Positions 60,146 to 64,000 of a stretch of DNA of 64,000 nucleotides are shown here, in pieces. Numbering within the stretch: position 1 is the first letter of the stretch; each line of letters begins with the position of its first letter. Position numbers and translations under genes: made by a program. Source of the stretch: Quillaja saponaria (taxonomy: Eukaryota > Streptophyta > Magnoliopsida > Fabales > Quillajaceae). The notes below the pieces were generated by a model. It was not told the origin of the DNA, searched no databases, and saw nothing but the letters and a program-made list of their open reading frames with translations. The DNA lies in assembly GCA_029379385.1 (NCBI GenBank), contig CM055608.1, positions 22,938,350 through 23,002,349 of the forward strand, written 5' to 3'.

Positions 60146-60933
60146 TTTCTTTAAGACATATTGTCACACCTCATTTGTTTAGATAAGGTTCTCAATTAGA
60201 AATTTGATGAACATGTAAAATCTTGTATTCTTTGTAACTTTGTAGTGGACTTGCTCATACTTAATAAAATTTTCCATTTTCATATACTTTCTTGAGTACT
60301 TTCTTATTTTTAGGTTATTCATTCTTTACTAATTCAAGACTTGTAAGTTAAAATCCAGTCAATGATTTCTTGAAATCTCTTAGGACACTTACTAGGTAAC
60401 CCCCTCCCATTTTTTAAGTTATTAAGTGAATCAAATTAGTCTAGTTATGCTTTGATTATCTCATTCTTTCAAAATAAGATTTTAATTATTCTTAGACCTA
60501 ATTTAAGACTTGGAAAATCTAATTGAGTAGTTTAAAATATTATTTTGTCTTCTAACAATTGTAATAGATAGAATATGAGAACCAAGGAACAAAGTTTTGT
60601 TTCGAGGAACAGTTTCGACAAGCCCATAAACGGAAACGATTCGGGAAACAGTATGGAAATGACATAAAAACGATAATTTTTTAGGAAACACATTGAAAAA
60701 TATACTAAAACACATATTATAGTAATTGTAAGTATCTAACATGAATAATTTAGTACATAAAGCACTAATAAATACATATCAAAGTAAGAATCATAACACA
60801 AACATAGTAATTCAAGAAAAATATTAAATTACAATCACATCCAACCAGTTGTGGAGTATCTAGCAAGTGCATATCCAGAATATTGAAATTTTCTAAGAGG
60901 AAATTGATAGTATTGTTCAACATAGCTACAATA
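60146..60933. other. No gene recognised; transposon flank
   Basis: AT-rich spacer. At 60590-60680 there are repeated GGAAAC/GTTTC words (TGTTTCGAGGAACAGTTTCG, GGAAACGATTCGGGAAACAG) like the subterminal motifs of plant hAT elements, possibly the 3' edge of the element to the right. I could not define a terminal repeat. Confidence 0.4.
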
Positions 60934-63748
60934 CTAATTATAACTCATGTGATGACAGAAATGTGTCTCATATTCTCTCACATATTTATGAAAATCTCTA
61001 ATATTGTATCCAAAATTCTGAGTTTGTATAGCAAAATGACCAAAGTGAGAAGATGATGATTGTGTATCATATCCAGAAGATGCATTATAGTTATAATTAG
61101 AGAATAATGAACCATAATTGAAATTAGAAGCATTATATCCAGATGGTTGAGACCTATATCCATAGCTAGAACTATAAGTAGAAGAATCATTTATATGCAT
61201 GTTAGTTCCACCCAACTGAAATGAGGAAAAGTCTGAAGTCAAACTTTCAGCATCCACCATCGCTGTCCTCCATCATTTTGCATTTGACTTTCATTATTTT
61301 TTTTCCTTCAACCATAACTCTTTTTATTTTAATGTAATGGTCGATACTCATGATTAGTATCTTGAGTACAATAATTAAATCATTGCTGTTCAGTAAAGAA
61401 TGCTACACCTGAACTTCCACCTCTGCTGCGTTGTCCTCTATCTCCTCCATCTTCTTTATTATTACTTCTATCTTCTTTATTATTACTTCTATCTCCTTTA
61501 TTATTACCTTCATCTCCACTATCACCACTATTATCACTACCACTTTCATCATCATCATCATAATCTTCTTCTTCTTCTTCAGTATTAACAGATATATACC
61601 TGGAATGATGTTAAGATCCTCTCATTAAATTTTCAAACTCTTCATCATCAGCTATTTGGGTTCTTCTTGTTTGCATTCTCATACCATGTGCTTGTGATTG
61701 AGCTTGTGTCTGACCACGATTAGTAAAAGTGGCTAAATAAGCATTTGGCCTAGTTGGTTGGCCATGACCATCAAATTCATCTAATAATATATCTTCGAGA
61801 TCATATAACCATTCAGAAAGACCTTCATCATCTTCAAACACAGTGGTTAAATCTATTGTTTTGAAATCAATATTTTCCCTACTTTTCTCTTTCATAATAT
61901 GCTTCAATTTCAATCTCATGTTGTATTGTTCATAAACAAGCTTCTCTAGTTTTTCATAGTTAAGTCGGTTACATACTTTTGTGTGAATAAGAGCAAATGT
62001 ACTTCAATTTCTTTCACACCCACTAGATGAACTTGTTTGTGACAATACTATTAATGCAATCTTTCTCAAATTTGGAGCATCCGTTCCATACAAAAACCAC
62101 CATTCAGCTGTGAAAAATATATTACTATTATACCATTAACTAAAAATTGTATTGATGAAATAAAGTTATTAAATAAGATTAAGTTACCTGGATCCGTTTT
62201 TTCTCTTCCTTTAACAGCTAGTCGACTTGAAAACTCATGCATGGCCTCTAGAAAATTTTTAACCTATTAACAAATAAATTGTTAATTCTCAATAGCAACA
62301 AGTATATATAAAATTCAATATTATTGAACATTTCTTATTACCTCTGCTAGTGCATGAGAAACTAATGTACTGCTTGGTTCAATTCTATTTACCACATCTT
62401 TAAGTGCATTTATCAAGTCTGGTTGATCCCCAATATTTTCACAATATTGGTATACAAGATTCAAGTAATATGCTATTTTATTTTTAAAAAATGAAAATAT
62501 AACACAAATTAGAGGTATGTTTAATAAGTTATAAGCAAAATCATATATAACTAGAATATATATTCATTACTTAATTGCTATATGAATACGAGATATTATC
62601 TGCTTTCGACAACGTTCATCAATGACATCAATATACTTTTTACAAGAATTTGGGACAATTTCTTGTATTTGTTCCTTTGCTTTGATCATTACTGCATTTA
62701 CATATGACATAGTTGCTAATTTCTTCCAATCAACCATTCTCAGCACTTTTGCAATTGGAGCATGTATGCTAACAATTTTTTTAGCTCTTTCTCAGAACTT
62801 AGAATCCATTAGAGTTTGACTAACTTTCTTCCCAATTGGATCCTTACTAGATGCACTCATTGTCCATTCATCTGAAGTCATCATTCTTTGTAAGCCATTT
62901 TTATGTTGTAGAAGACTTTCAAGAGCAATATAATTTTTGGCAAATCTTGTTTGAGCTGGCCATATCAATTCACCTGTGCAATGTTGCTTCATCAAATGAA
63001 GAAATTTTTCATGATTTTAAATGAAATTTGTACACTTCTTTGCTTGCTCTAGAATAGATGAAACACTTTTGAATTTTGCAAAGTCGCGTAATACCAAATC
63101 AAGAGAATGTGCAATACCCGATGTCCAATATAAATGCAGTCTTCTATCCATTAATAACTCTGCAGCCCTTTTGTATGAAGATTGATTATCTGTGATGATT
63201 TGAACTACATATTTTTCACCAATCTCTTGAACAACCTCATCCATCAACTGGAAAAGATAATTAACATCCTTGTCAATCCCCGTTGTATTTACTGATTTGT
63301 GAACAAACTGTCTTTCCATCATAATAAATCATAAAGTTTGTTATTCACAAATAGGTTATAGATGTCCATCCATCACATATTAGAGTCACTTTATAAATCT
63401 CTCATTTCTTTTTAAATTCATCAATATATTCCTTTAATTCCTCTATCTCATCCTCTAAAATAAGACCACCGATTTCATAATAAGAGGCCCTTCAACTCTA
63501 ACCCCTGCACGTGCAATTTTCTCAATCATACACTGATAATATGACATTTGTGCTTTGTTAGGAGCAATGTTTTGATAAATAAAAAACTTTCCAATAGCAT
63601 GCTTTGCTGACTTTGCCCGTTTTTTTGGATTCCACATGTTTTTCATCTTTTGTTGGTAAATATCTTGTTGCCTATATATGCTTGGATGTATCTCTTCTCT
63701 ACTTGGACCTTTTTCTTTCCTAGTAAATTTTCCAAAACCTTCTTTCAC
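60934..63748 (-). pseudogene. hAT transposase (DUF659 plus hATC), decayed
   Basis: Minus strand. The piece at 63748-63455 (WNPKKRAKSAKHAIGKFFIY, PNKAQMSYYQCMIEKIARAG) is followed by LICDGWTS near 63375. The DUF659 core is at 63322-63017 (DEVVQEIGEKYVVQIITDNQ, SGIAHSLDLVLRDFAKF). 62995-62792 (GELIWPAQTRFAKNYIALES) comes next, then helical linker pieces to 62220. The hATC motif is at about 62090-61930 (RKIALIVLSQTSSSGCERN), with the conserved tryptophan changed to a stop. The frame then continues (TKVCNRLNYEKLEKLVYEQY) into an acidic, Asp-rich stretch at 61919-61420. A Ser/Tyr/Asn-rich tail lies at 61260-60934 (SSYGYRSQPSGYNASNFNYG). At least one intron (about 62490-62570) is likely. The BED finger, if present, lies beyond the right edge. 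Confidence 0.85.
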
Positions 63749-64000
63749 ACTCTGAGTGCGACTTAAATTTCAAGTTCGTGTAGGCTCCATCCTTGGATGT
63801 GAAACTTGCCTATATCCTTGTTATGCCATATTATATATATATATATATCATGTATTGATAAATTCATTACATATTGAAGATCTTGTCTTTCCTATATACT
63901 TATCTCATCATTTGTGTCATCAATATCTTATTTTCTAATCCTCGTTCTTCGCCTTGTCCCACTTATTAAATTTTCTCTCATCTCACCTCTTATTTCTTTC
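63749..64000. other. Window edge; (AT)n microsatellite
   Basis: An (AT)n run is at about 63829-63849. The rest is AT-rich with no recognisable gene and is probably the 5' part of the hAT element, which would continue past the window. Confidence 0.45.

Noticed and set aside
61400..61628. Plus-strand His/Tyr- or Ile-rich open frames
   Set aside because: They arise from reverse reading of the repetitive Asp/Asn-rich transposase stretch.

Overview
The window is nuclear DNA of a eudicot plant. The evidence is AT-rich sequence, GT-AG introns from about 0.1 to 5 kb, plant-specific gene families (EGY1, SUVR3, BPM, PNET1/NEMP, PLS-type PPR), and dense nested plant transposons (Copia, Ty3/gypsy, hAT, MULE-like, RTE-type LINE, TRIM, SINE). 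I cannot name the species. I found no CRISPR array, operon, rRNA gene or clear intact tRNA gene.

Five host genes are supported exon by exon. (1) The first exon of a SUVR3-like histone methyltransferase (minus strand, 1610-2258); its SET-domain exon was not found and is probably left of the window. (2) A complete EGY1 site-2-type metalloprotease of the chloroplast (minus strand, 10 exons, 10783-16376, 550 aa). (3) A complete NEMP/PNET1-like nuclear-envelope membrane protein (plus strand, 10 exons, 23914-31260, 495 aa). (4) A complete bL25-family, probably mitochondrial, ribosomal protein (plus strand, 3 exons, 33319-40303, 257 aa), whose second intron is swollen by an hAT insertion. (5) A complete MATH-BTB cullin-3 adaptor of the BPM family (plus strand, 4 exons, 49745-54928, 428 aa) with a duplicated C-terminal tail. 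A decayed PPR gene lies at about 41.9-43.9 kb.

The rest is mostly layered mobile DNA. At 2.4-8.2 kb an element with hAT-like ends and an 8-bp target duplication encloses a decayed Copia element. At 17.7-21.6 kb a second hAT-like element carries a cytokinin-dehydrogenase exon fragment and a short signal-peptide-like ORF; that ORF is split by a 2.2-kb non-autonomous LTR retrotransposon with its own unfamiliar ORF of about 520 codons. A third hAT element sits in the bL25 intron and contains a further inverted-repeat element. The right side (45-64 kb) has two RTE-type LINE copies, a TRIM in a BPM intron, Ty3/gypsy debris with a 161-bp tandem repeat, and a decayed DUF659/hATC transposase running towards the right edge.

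The genes do not form one pathway. One point of gene order stands out: SUVR3 and BPM4 are, from memory, neighbours in Arabidopsis (At3g03750 and At3g03740), so the 48 kb between them here could reflect an old linkage. I found no clearly new biological system. The best candidates for novelty are the gene-fragment-carrying hAT element and the ORF of the non-autonomous LTR element.
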